A stretch of DNA of 64,000 bases from Terriglobia bacterium (GTDB lineage Bacteria; Acidobacteriota; Terriglobia; Terriglobales; Acidobacteriaceae), in the NCBI GenBank assembly GCA_020073495.1, contig JAIQFD010000006.1, positions 124,001 to 188,000 of the forward strand, read 5' to 3'. Every line of letters starts with the position of its first letter. Within the stretch, counting starts at the first letter, position 1. Of this stretch, positions 1 through 10,300 are shown piece after piece. The notes under the pieces were generated by a model. The model ran no database searches. It was given only the letters and a program-made list of their open reading frames with translations, and was not told the DNA's origin. The translations under genes were made by a program, and so were the position numbers.

Positions 1-1983
1 GCTGGTGAACACGTCGAGCGGCTGGTCGATTCCGGCGCCCTGGCTGTAGCGGGCCAGGACGGTTCCGGTCGCATCCACCTCCTCGATGACGTTTGCCCCG
101 TCGTACAGGTAATTCGTGGTTGCGGTCGGAGAGACCTTCTGGATCCTGCGCCCGAACGGATCGTACTTGAAGGTGATGGTTCCGCCGCTTCCCGGCAGAG
201 TGACGCTGGTCAGACGATTCTCGTAGTCCCACGCGTACGTAGTGGTCCCGTTCGAATCGACCTTGGTCGCGGTGTTCCCGTTGTTGTCGTAGGTGTAGGT
301 AACGCCAGGACGCGAGGTCAGATGGTTCGAGTTGTCGTAGTTCCAACCTGAATCGCTGACGGTGCTGAGGCGGTTGCCGACTGCGTCGTAGGTGTAGTTC
401 TCAGTTGTGTTCAGCCCCTGAACCACCTGGGTGAGCTGGTAAATGGGGTCGTAAGTGTAGTTCTCGGTAACGGCGTTGAGCTGATTCACCTTCGAGGTGC
501 GGTTGCCGACATTGTCGTAGGCGTAGGTGGCTCCGTCAACGGTGGTCAGACCGACCTGGTGCAGGACCGAGAGCAGGCGCGACAAGTTGTCGTAGGCATA
601 GTTGGTGCTGACGCCGTTGGGCCGGGTCTGTTGCGTCCGGCGGGAGAGCGCATCGTAGCTGAAGCCGAAGCTGTTGGAGTTGAAATCGGTGAGGCCGGTA
701 AGCCGGTTGAGCGAATCGTAACTGTAATTGGAAACGCCATTGGCCGGGTCGGTCATTGAGGTTCGGTTTCCGGCGGCGTCATAGGCATAGGAAGCCGTGT
801 AGGTGTGGCCGCTGAGGAACGAGTAATTCGTGGTGGTCTGAGTGAGGCGTCCGATGTTGTCGTAGGCGAACTGATAACAGCTGGCACTTGAGCAGCTGGT
901 GCCGTCCTGAACTTTGGTCAGGCGTCCCGCCTTGTCGTAGTAGTACCAAATGTAGCTCCCGATGTACTTGTACGAGAGCCGGTCGAAGCTGTCGTAGTAG
1001 TAGCTGCTCTGCTGCGACTTGCGGTTGACCTTGGAAGCCAGGTTACCTACGGAATCGTAGGTATAGGTCTCGTAGAGAGTCGAGGGGAAGGTGGTCTTGC
1101 TAATCCAGCCGTTGAAGTTGTAGGTGAAGCTGGTGGAATGGTTTGAGGCGTCGGTGATCGACGTCAGGTGGCTCTCGTTATCGTAGCCGTAGCGGGTCAC
1201 GTGGTTGGCCGCATCGGTGACCGAAGTCAGCCGGTCGCTGTCGTCATAAGCATACGTCGTGGTCTTGTTGTTTCCATCCGTTACCGAAGTACGCCGGCCC
1301 CGCGTGTCGTAAGCAAAGGTGGTGGTGGTCTGGTCAGGGTAGGTGATGGTGGTCAGCCGGTTGCGTGAGTCGTAAGCGAACGTGGTGGTGTGCGATAGGG
1401 CGTCCGTGACAGACGTGCGGTTTCCCCGTGCGTCGTACTGGTAGCTCGTAACATTGTTCTGGGCATCGGTGACGGTCGCGACCAGACCGGCCGTGGTGTA
1501 GGTCATGGTGGTGGTGTGGTTGAGAGGATCGGTGACCGTCAGTGGGAAGCCGTGAGAGTCATAGGTGAAGGTAGTGGTGCTGCCTGCCTGGACACCATCC
1601 GGGGATGGGGTAGTGGTGGAAAGCAGGTTGCCGTTCGAGTCGTAAGTATTGGTGGTGGTTTTGCCCAGGGGATCGGTCGCGCTCAGCACCTGTCCGAAGC
1701 CGTTGTAGGTGTAGTCCCATTCCGTGTAGTCGTTGGAATTGCCCGCCCGCTTCCATCCGGTCAGATTGCCCATGGAGTCGAAGCTCCGGTAGGTTGGGCG
1801 GTTGAGCGGATCGATGATCTCGGTCCGATTGCCGGGTGGATCCACGGCGTACGTGGTGAACAGGCCGCCGGACTGAAGATTGCAGGAAGCGCACCCCGAG
1901 GAATAGTACTTCGATATGTAGTAGCCGTTCCCGATCTTCTCGAAGCTGACCTGTGATGCCCCACCTGCCGCAGTCGCCTGCGG
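1..1983 (-). pseudogene. RHS/YD-repeat protein, 5'-truncated, runs off the left edge
   Basis: The minus strand is open for about 660 codons and encodes more than 20 YD-type repeats with recurring Y-x-Y-D-x-x-G-N/R-L cores, such as YAYDNLSRL and YTYDAVGNR. This is the stalk of an RHS/wall-associated YD-repeat protein. A stop codon (TGA, 1984-1986) closes the frame upstream, and the first in-frame ATG lies well inside the repeats, so the normal N-terminus is missing and the gene looks broken at its 5' end. The C-terminal core and tip lie outside the window. RHS proteins are large secreted or surface proteins that often deliver toxic C-terminal domains. An orphan RHS C-terminal piece sits at 61737-62915. 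Confidence 0.8.
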
Positions 1984-2132
1984 TCAGTGCCTTGGTGAAC
2001 GGCTACCTTGTCCCTGTTCTCGGCCACCCGGGTCCGGCTCTCCGTGGGATTTTCAAAATACGCCAGCAGAGTAGCCGAATTTTCCACAAGTCAACAAGAA
2101 AGTGATTCTTGGTCTGAAATCAGAACAAGGGC

Positions 2133-5100
2133 CTACACCCGCGCCATGGGCAGCGGCTCGGCGGTGCGTTCCAGCTTGTCCCAAGAGAAGGGACGGCCGT
2201 CGACTGCCCGCTTCAGAGTCTTGAACAGCACGATGGAGAACAACTGGCGGTAGGCGAAACGCTGCAGCCACACCTGGCTCAAGAGCAGCCAGTCTTCCTT
2301 CTGGCGCGCTTCCTTTCGCTCCAGGGTGAAGGCGATGGCCGAGGCCGCGAAATCGATGATCAGGAAGGCGAGGAAGTACACCACCAGGCGAATGAAATCG
2401 GCCGGGTTGGTCGAGTCAGGGTGGAAGTATTTGTTGATGCCGTAGGTAAGCGCGCCGAAGGCGAACATGATGTCGATGAAGGGCGAGACCAGGGGCAGCA
2501 GGATCTGGAAGATGAGGATGTTGGGCAGGGCGATCCAGCCCAGTTTGCCGCCACGCTGGAACGCCGCCGCGTGTTTCCACACCGCTTGCAGGATGCCGAA
2601 GGACCAGCGGAATCGCTGGCGCATGAGGCCACTGGCGTTCACGGGCGCCTCGGTGTAGGCCAGGGCGCGATCTTCGTACTCGACGCGGTAGCCAGCCTGG
2701 AGCAACGACATGGTGAGGTCGGCGTCTTCGGCGACGGTGTCCACGTGGAATCCGCCGACGGCGCGGACGGCCTCGGTGCGCCAGGCACCAATGGCGCCGG
2801 GCACCACGCTGACCGCGCCCAGGATATTCAGCGCGCGCCGCTCAAAATTCTGGCTGGTGATGTACTCCAGCGCCTGCCATCGCGTCCACAGGTTCACCCG
2901 GTTGCCAACCTTGGCGTTGCCCGCTATGGCGCCGATCTTGGGATCGGCAAAGTTCGGCACCAACTGCGAGATGGCGTTGCGCGCGATGACGGTGTCGGCG
3001 TCGATGCCGACGAAAATCTCCTCGTGCACGTGCTGCAGGCCGTGATTGAGAGCCTCGGCCTTGCCTGAGTTGGGCTGGGAAAGGATCAGAACGCGGCCCT
3101 GGGCCACTTCGCGCGGAAACGCGTCGCGCGCCACCTCGAGCGTGGCGTCGCTGGAGCCGTCGTCGATGCAGATGACGCGCAGGTTGGGGTAGTCGGAGCG
3201 GAGCGCGGCGCGGATGGTGCGCTCGATCACCTTCTCCTCGTTATAGGCGGGGATGAGGACGGCGACCGAGGGCTGGTAGTCGCCGGCAGCCCGTGCGCGC
3301 TGGTGGCGGATCAGGCGGTCGAGCACCGCGAGCAAGCCGATGATCAGCAGACGCGCGCTCATCAGCACGTCGCCCAGGCGGAAGACCCAGGGGATAAAGG
3401 TGTAGTAGATCGCACCCAGCATCCAGAAAGCGAAGAAGTTGGTGCGGGCCGACCAGCGCTCGCTGTCGGGGATGGGAGGCATGACGTCGGCGCGGGTCTT
3501 GCCCAGGAGCGCGGAGACGGGCACCAGATTGTAGCCGCGGGCGCGCAGCTCGCGGACGATCATGGGCATGGCGCGCACGGTCTCGCTGCGGTTCCCGCCG
3601 CCGTCGTGCAGCAGGATGATGTTGCCGCAGGGATGCGGATTACAGCGCTCGTGCGTGATCGGGTTCTCATCGAGCTGGGAGAGGATGGACTGCACGATCT
3701 GCTCCGCCGTGGGACGCGGGTTGTCTTTCCAGTCGCTGGGATCGATCTTATTCCCCACGCTGATGTAGCCGAGGTCCTGGGTGATCTCGAGCGGGCGCAC
3801 CTGGTCGGCGGTGTCGGGCTCCTGGTCGATGGAGTAGGGCGGACGGAAGTAGAGCGGGTGCACGCCGATGCGCGCGGCGAACCAGCGATCCGGCAGGTTC
3901 ATCTCGACGCGCATGAAGCGGCGGGAGATGTTGCTGATGTCGGGATGCGTCCAGGTGTGATTCCCGATCTCGTGGCCCTCGTCGTACATGCGCTTCACGA
4001 GCGCGGGGAACTGCTCGGCGTCGACGCCGATGACGAAGAAGGTGGCCTTCACGTTGTCGCGCTCGAGGGCGTCGAGCATGAGGGGCGTCCACTTGGGGTC
4101 GGGCCCGTCGTCGAAAGTGATGGCGAGGTCCTTGGGGCTGGCTCCGTACTGCTCGACCTGGTAGGGCGTGGGGATGTCCGTGATCTCCTCGTTGGTGATC
4201 AGGCCGGTCTGCGGATCCACGGTAAGCTTGCGCTGGCCGTGCTTGGGGCGCTCGGTGATGCGCAGGATCTCGCCGTGTCCTTCGTAGTCCACGTCCTGGC
4301 CGGGGGGTACGTCGCGCAGCTTGCCGGGAGCGAGCGGCTCGCCGGGAACGTCCCAGACGGCCCACAAAGAGCGGTCTTCCGAGCCGAGGCGCCAGAGGGC
4401 GAAGGTGGTCACGCCAAGCCGCTGCGCGGCGCGCATCTGGTTCAGCGCCGTGACCCCACCGAGATACCAGACGTCGTGGCGCCGGTTGTTCTCGTCCATG
4501 TACGCGTAGTGCGGGTTGAGCGAGTCGCCGTCGAATTCGATGTCGGTTTCCGATTCCTGCGCGTGCAGCCATGCGGTCTGGACGGACAGGTCCTCCACGC
4601 TGCCCGGCAAGCCGGGATGCTTGCGCCCGCGTGCGGGCACGGGCGGGGTCCAGTCATAGCCGTAGTTGCCGATGGCCACGATGAGCTTGTCGCGGGGGAC
4701 GACCTTCAGGACGTTCTGGAGGTTGCGGGTGAAGAAATCCTGCGAGGCGACAGGGCCGGGGCCGCTGGTGGAGGAGTGCTCGTCATAATCCATCAGGATG
4801 ACGCCGTCGCTGTGCCGGGCAATGTAGGCGTAGTCGTAGTCATCGTCGTCGGCGGGCAGGTTGACGTAGAGCTTCATGCCTTGCGCATGCAGGTCGTTGT
4901 TGAGCTCGGAAACCAGCGCGCGGAAGCCGGGCTGCGCCGCGGTGGGGATGTCCTCGAAGTCCACGCACAGGCCGCGGTATTTGTCGGAGGCAAGGAAAAG
5001 CGCGATCTGAAGGCGAAAATTCTTGCGCGCGTCGGGGCTGGAAAGGACCTGGCCGATGATGTCACCCAGCCAGGCGCGGGTCTGCGGCTGGAAGTTGTTC

Positions 5101-5636
5101 ACCAGGGGGAAGACTTCGATCTCGGCCTTCTCGTCCTTGAGCAGGCGCATGACCTTGTCGTCGGCAGGGCGGATGGCCGAACCGCGGATGACGTCAAAGA
5201 ACTTGTTATCGCTGGTGACGGCCTGGAGCTTGCCGTCCGGTGTCAGAACGTGCAGCCACTCGGGATAGAGCAGGTCGATCTGCGGGAGATATTCCTTTAG
5301 CGAGGCGAAGCTGGCGGCGTCCCACTGCACGTAGTAGGCGGCGCGGATGCCTTCCACGCTGTTCAGCGGCACCTGCGAGCCTCGGCGCGTGGCGGCGCGA
5401 GGCGTCTGGCGGGCCGGGCGACGGCGCTCCTTCTCCTTCAGCGCTCGGTAGGGGCGGGGCGGCTGGGGCAGCAGCAGACTGGGAAGATTCTCGCCGCGCA
5501 GCACGGTGACGATAAAAACGATGATCACCAGCGTGATGGCCACGCCGACCACGTCGAAGACGCGGCGCAACAGGCGCCAGCGCTTGCGTTGGGGATCGTA
5601 GAAGATCGGCTTGACCATGGGCGATTCTGAACTCAT
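2133..5636 (-). CDS. GH18-like / polysaccharide deacetylase / GT2 three-domain membrane protein
   Basis: The 1167-residue protein has one N-terminal membrane segment (about 28-46). Next is a GH18-like barrel (about 95-435) whose catalytic-type motif VDFE lies at 225-228. A complete NodB/CE4 deacetylase domain follows (about 500-710), with TFDDG 507-511, HTWTH 560-564, RPPY 598-601 and LLHD 675-678. After more membrane helices comes a processive GT2 domain (about 785-1020) with DDGS 825, DAD 879, ED 970 and QRFRW 1007-1011, and then C-terminal membrane helices. This joins in one chain the activities of PgaB (deacetylase plus GH18) and PgaC (GT2) of poly-N-acetylglucosamine systems. A role in making and trimming a partly deacetylated amino-sugar polymer at the inner membrane is inferred. 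The gene is divergent from the GT39-like gene. Confidence 0.85.
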   Translation of the reverse strand: MSSESPMVKPIFYDPQRKRWRLLRRVFDVVGVAITLVIIVFIVTVLRGENLPSLLLPQPPRPYRALKEKERRRPARQTPRAATRRGSQVPLNSVEGIRAAYYVQWDAASFASLKEYLPQIDLLYPEWLHVLTPDGKLQAVTSDNKFFDVIRGSAIRPADDKVMRLLKDEKAEIEVFPLVNNFQPQTRAWLGDIIGQVLSSPDARKNFRLQIALFLASDKYRGLCVDFEDIPTAAQPGFRALVSELNNDLHAQGMKLYVNLPADDDDYDYAYIARHSDGVILMDYDEHSSTSGPGPVASQDFFTRNLQNVLKVVPRDKLIVAIGNYGYDWTPPVPARGRKHPGLPGSVEDLSVQTAWLHAQESETDIEFDGDSLNPHYAYMDENNRRHDVWYLGGVTALNQMRAAQRLGVTTFALWRLGSEDRSLWAVWDVPGEPLAPGKLRDVPPGQDVDYEGHGEILRITERPKHGQRKLTVDPQTGLITNEEITDIPTPYQVEQYGASPKDLAITFDDGPDPKWTPLMLDALERDNVKATFFVIGVDAEQFPALVKRMYDEGHEIGNHTWTHPDISNISRRFMRVEMNLPDRWFAARIGVHPLYFRPPYSIDQEPDTADQVRPLEITQDLGYISVGNKIDPSDWKDNPRPTAEQIVQSILSQLDENPITHERCNPHPCGNIILLHDGGGNRSETVRAMPMIVRELRARGYNLVPVSALLGKTRADVMPPIPDSERWSARTNFFAFWMLGAIYYTFIPWVFRLGDVLMSARLLIIGLLAVLDRLIRHQRARAAGDYQPSVAVLIPAYNEEKVIERTIRAALRSDYPNLRVICIDDGSSDATLEVARDAFPREVAQGRVLILSQPNSGKAEALNHGLQHVHEEIFVGIDADTVIARNAISQLVPNFADPKIGAIAGNAKVGNRVNLWTRWQALEYITSQNFERRALNILGAVSVVPGAIGAWRTEAVRAVGGFHVDTVAEDADLTMSLLQAGYRVEYEDRALAYTEAPVNASGLMRQRFRWSFGILQAVWKHAAAFQRGGKLGWIALPNILIFQILLPLVSPFIDIMFAFGALTYGINKYFHPDSTNPADFIRLVVYFLAFLIIDFAASAIAFTLERKEARQKEDWLLLSQVWLQRFAYRQLFSIVLFKTLKRAVDGRPFSWDKLERTAEPLPMARV

Positions 5637-5733
5637 CGTACGGCGAGCGGCGCGGAGCGCGCAAACCCAGCTCCTCCGCGGCGGGTTGCGCCGCGAGGAT
5701 GACAGCTCCCGGAGTGGCTGTTATATTCCGCGC

Positions 5734-7125
5734 GTGCACGACCTGCTGCGTAAACACGCTGCGTTCTTTCTCGTGTTCACCGCCGCCGCCTTGGCTCTGC
5801 GGCTGTTGTTCCTGTGGAAGTTCAGCTTTGTCCAGGGCGACTCATTCGTCTACGGCGACATCGCCAAGAACTGGATGCTGCACGGCAGCTATGCGATGAC
5901 CGACGACGGCGTGACTGTGCCGACGCTGATCCGCCTGCCGGGATATCCCGCGTTCCTGGTCGCGGTGTGGTCGGTGTTCGGGATCGAGCACTACACCGCG
6001 GTGATGCTGGTTCAGATCGTGGTGGACGTCGTGACCTGCTTCCTGGTGGCGGAGCTGGCGCGCGCGACGGCCGGCGAGCGCGCCGCGCGGATCGCCTTCG
6101 CGCTGTGCGCACTGTGCGTGTTCTTCGCCAATTACGACGCGACCGCACTGACTGAACCTCTGGCCATCTTCTTCGCCGCGCTGGCCTTGCTGGGAGCGGT
6201 GAAGGGACTGGAACGGCTGAGGAACGGGCGGTGGGCCGGCTGGTGGATCGTCTGCGGGCTGGCCACCGGCGCGGGCATACTGCTGCGCCCGGACGGCGGC
6301 ATCCTGCTGGTGGCGCTCGGCGTTTACCTGCTGCTGTGGATGCTCGTGGTGGGCGATGCACGGCGGGTGATGGCGGCGGGGATGATTGTGGCGGTGCTGG
6401 CGCTGGCGCCGCTGGCGCCCTGGGCACTGCGCAATCAGCGCGTCTTTGGCGTCTTCCAGCCGCTGGCGCCGCGGTATGCGAACAACCCGGGCGAGTACGC
6501 GCCCACCGGCTTCTATCGCTGGGCCCGCACCTGGATCGTGGATTACATCTCGGTCGAAGACATCGAGTGGAAGGTGTCGGGCGAAGAGATTGACGCCGGC
6601 AAGCTGCCGGCGAGGGCCTTCGATTCCGAGTTGGAACGACAGTGGACCTTCGCCCTGTTCAACATCTACAACCGGACGCTGAAGATGACGCCGGAGCTGG
6701 ATGCGCAGTTCCGCTCGCTTGCCGGGGAGCGGATCGCCGCTCATCCGGTGCGCTACTACGTCTGGCTGCCGGGGCTGCGGGTGCTGGACATGTGGCTGCG
6801 GCCACGCACCGAGGCGCTTCCCCTCAACAGCCGCTGGTGGGAATTCCGCGACGACCCGCGCGACGCGGCGATCGGGAGCGCGCTGGGAGCGGCGAACCTG
6901 GCACTCATCGTCCTGGCGGTGATCGGAGCGGTGCGCGGAAACGTGCGCTTTGCCGGGGTGATGCTGGTGTGGATCGTGCTGCGCTCGGCTTTCCTGTCCA
7001 CGCTGGAAAATCCGGAGCCGCGGTACGTGCTGGAGTGCTATCCGGCTGTACTCGTACTTGCGGCAGCAGTGTTCCAAAAAAGGAAAGGCCGGGAAAGTCC
7101 TTGGGCAGATTGTGAAATTTCATAG
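5734..7125 (+). CDS. GT39/ArnT-like membrane glycosyltransferase
   Basis: This polytopic membrane protein of about 463 residues has the layout of lipid-linked sugar transferases (GT39, PMT/ArnT type). A first membrane helix is followed by an acidic periplasmic loop (GDSFVYGDIAKNW), many helices and a C-terminal soluble part. The frame stays open upstream to 5611, but that would overlap the divergent gene, so the GTG at 5734, which directly precedes the first hydrophobic stretch, is preferred. Family members transfer a sugar from a polyprenyl-phosphate donor to lipid, glycan or protein; the substrate here cannot be read from sequence. The divergent GH18-CE4-GT2 gene suggests a shared cell-surface polysaccharide role. 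Confidence 0.75.
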   Translation: MHDLLRKHAAFFLVFTAAALALRLLFLWKFSFVQGDSFVYGDIAKNWMLHGSYAMTDDGVTVPTLIRLPGYPAFLVAVWSVFGIEHYTAVMLVQIVVDVVTCFLVAELARATAGERAARIAFALCALCVFFANYDATALTEPLAIFFAALALLGAVKGLERLRNGRWAGWWIVCGLATGAGILLRPDGGILLVALGVYLLLWMLVVGDARRVMAAGMIVAVLALAPLAPWALRNQRVFGVFQPLAPRYANNPGEYAPTGFYRWARTWIVDYISVEDIEWKVSGEEIDAGKLPARAFDSELERQWTFALFNIYNRTLKMTPELDAQFRSLAGERIAAHPVRYYVWLPGLRVLDMWLRPRTEALPLNSRWWEFRDDPRDAAIGSALGAANLALIVLAVIGAVRGNVRFAGVMLVWIVLRSAFLSTLENPEPRYVLECYPAVLVLAAAVFQKRKGRESPWADCEIS

Positions 7126-7344
7126 ATGACCTTCCAAATTCTGCAACCGGGGAACGGTTGACCGCTGTAAGTGTTTAGTGCCACAAGACTTCCGACTGGC
7201 TTCCGAAGTGCTAAGGAGTTCTTATTAGGCCCGGTCGGCCGGCCGGTCCGGCCCAAAATCCAACCGAAAGTGCGGAGTTCCCGGAGTCCGGAGCGACAAG
7301 AAAACGACAATTCAGATGGGTTAACCGAGCGAGAGGAGATTTCG
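7126..7344 (+). other. long 5' leader before the TonB-dependent receptor
   Basis: About 220 bases lie between the GT39-like stop and the receptor start. They contain a small inverted repeat (CAACCG...CGGTTG, about 7143-7159) and a strongly palindromic GGCCGG-rich stretch (about 7230-7255). No convincing -35/-10 pair was found. The start codon is preceded by a clear Shine-Dalgarno sequence (GAGAGGAGA). The length and structure allow for post-transcriptional control, but no known riboswitch was recognised. Confidence 0.35.
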
Positions 7345-10300
7345 ATGCGCCGCCAACCCCGAATCCTGAGAGAGCGGTACTTGCAGGGCCTGGCCCTCGC
7401 ACTCTTCATCACACTTCTCACGTCCGTGCCTGCGCTCGCGCAGCAGGCGACCGGCAAGATCGTGGGCACCATCACCGACCCTCATGGCGCGGTGATGCCG
7501 GGTGTGACCGTGACGGCTACCAATATCGGAACGGACATCAAGAATTCAACGGTCACGGACAAAGATGGGTTCTTCCAGATACTGAATCTTCCCATCGGCA
7601 ATTATCGTCTCACTGCGGAGCGCGATAACTTCCGCAAACTGGTCACCAACACACCCCCGCTCCAGATCAACCAGGTGTTGCGCATGGATCTGCGCATGGA
7701 AGTCGGTGCGCGGAGTGAGACCGTCACGGTCGAAGCCAATGCCGTAGCCGTGGAGACGGTCAATGCGACGCTGGGCCAGGTGGTCACCGAACGCGCGGTC
7801 CAGGACATGCCGCTGAACGGCCGGAATGTGCTCGACCTGGCGCTGCTCCAGCCGGGTGTCACGGAAGTGAATCCCGGGGCAACGGAAAACGCCCAGGCCG
7901 GCAGCTACGGTATTGCCGGCGGCAAGTCGGATTCGGTCACCTTCCTGCTGGATGGTGGCATCAACAACGACCTGCTGGCCAACGGGGTGGTGTACAACCC
8001 CAACCCGGATACGGTCGCGGAGTTCCGCATCCTCACCAGCAACTACTCGGCTGAGTACGGGCGCAACGCCGGCGGCGTGGTCAGTGTTGTGACTAAGTCG
8101 GGGACCAACACCCTGCACGGCAGCGCCTATGACTTCCTGCGCAACGACGCACTCGACGCCAACAGCTACTTCAACAAAAAAAACGATCTCCCCAGAAACG
8201 TCCTCAAGCGCAACCAGTTCGGGGGTACGCTCGGGGGCCCCATCTACATCCCGAGTGTGGTCGATGGCAAGGACAAGTATTTCTGGTTCGCCAGCTACAC
8301 CGGACAACGCCAGACCCAGATTATCAGCACCACGCAACTCCCCGTGTACACCACGGATGAGCTCAACGGGGATTTCTCCCATTCGGGGCCGGGCGGCACT
8401 CCCGATCTGGCCGTGGCGGCTTTCCTAACGGCCAATCCCTACTGGCAGCCCAATCCGGTGGACGCGGCCAACGCCAAGATTCTTCCCGCCAGAATCAGCC
8501 CTGTGGCGAAGAACTACATTGCCGCAAACCTGATCCCGACTTCACCGACAGGGCTGAAGATCGCCACAGGAACCAGCACGGACAATTCCGATCAGTTCAC
8601 CACCAAGCTCGACTTGCAGCTCAGTCCCAACAACAAGCTCTCCGCCACCCTGGGCCTGGGGCGACATCCGGTGCTCAATCCTTTCAGCTTCTCGTTTGGC
8701 GCCGTTGCGGCGGATGCCTTCGGGTATGGCAGCACGGGTGATCATCACCAGAAGTTCGCCAATTTCACCTGGACCCACACATTCTCCAACGCCTTGCTCA
8801 ACGAGGCTCGGTTCACAGCCCAGCGTAACAACGTCGCGCAAGCCATACCCGCCAAGCAGTTGCCCACCGCTTCGGACTTGGTGGGGGTTGGCATCACGCC
8901 CGACGAGTCCACCGGGCCTCCCATGATCGAGTTCAATAAGGGTCTGACGCTCGGATTCCCCCCCCAGGGACCGACCAGCCTGATCAACAACACTTTCTCC
9001 CTCAGCGACACGCTTTCCTGGATCAAAGGGAAGCACACCATGAAATTCGGCTTCTACTGGGCGACGTTCCAGAACAACACCCATTACGATTTCTACGTGA
9101 ATGGAGATTTCATATTCTATGGCTCTGCCGGGAGCAGCTTCTCCGGTAATGACTTTGCGGATTTCCTCTTCGGCTTGCCCGACGAGTACGTCCAATTCGG
9201 CGCCGCACCTTCCAACATCCGCAGCAAGTCATATGCCCTGTTCGCCCAGGATGAATGGCACATCAAGAAGAACTTCGTCCTTACCTACGGCCTGCGGTGG
9301 GAGTTCAACTCGCCCAAGCTGGACACGCAGGGACGTTCCTTCACAGTCCTGCCCGGCCAGCAATCGCAGCGCTTTGTGAACGCTCCACCAGGCCTGCTCT
9401 TCCCCGGAGATCCAGCGGCTCCTAGGGGCGCCAATTTCCCGGATCACAACGACTTCGCGCCCCGCCTGGGATTCGCCTGGGACCCGTTCAACAACGGCAA
9501 GACGAGCATTCGCGGTGGAATCGGAGTCTTCTATGACATTCTGAAGGGGGAAGACAATTTGCAGTTCAACGGCCAGGGCCCGTTCTTTGGGTACAGCGAT
9601 TTGTTTTTCCCGGCGTTGGCCGGCAACCCCGCTGCCGATCCCGGCTATATGCAGCAACCCTACGTAGTGACGGGCCAGCCCAATCCGTTCCCGTCCAAGC
9701 CACCGGCTCCGAACATCGACTTTGGCGCCGCTGGGTTCATACCGTTCGGCGGCGGAGGCGTGTATTTCGTCAACCCGCACCTGCGCACTCCATACACCTA
9801 CCAGTACAACCTCAGCGTCCAGCACGAGCTCGCGACGGGGCTGACGCTGGAGGCCAGCTATGTGGGGAGCTCCACCCACAAACAAACCGCGCTGGCGGAC
9901 CAGAATCCCTTTGTCCTGGGAACCACTTCGCGTGTGCTCAATCCCGTGGTTGATAATTTCAGCTACTTGCTGACGTTCTATAACCTAGTCGGGGCTAGTT
10001 ACAACAGCCTGGAAACGAGCCTCACGAAGCGATTCACGGGCAACGAGTGGTTCGGCAAGAGCTACTTCACCCTTGCCTATACCTGGGGTAAGTCCATCGA
10101 CAATGCTTCCGGTTTCCGCAACATCAACTCCCAGGTCCCCTTCTACAATCCGGGACTGTTCCGGTCGGTCTCCGACTACGACGTCACCCATCGCATCGTG
10201 TTTAGCGGCGGCTGGGATCTGCCCTTCGATAAGGCGTGGGCATCCGGACCAAAGCGGCTGGTGAAGGGGTGGAGCATCTATCCGATCGTCACTTGGCGCA

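Noticed and set aside
3303-5300. Plus-strand open frame of 665 codons opposite the GH18-CE4-GT2 gene
   Set aside because: Its composition (Val/Gly/Asp/His rich, no domain) is that of an antisense shadow in GC-rich DNA; the minus strand carries complete catalytic motifs.
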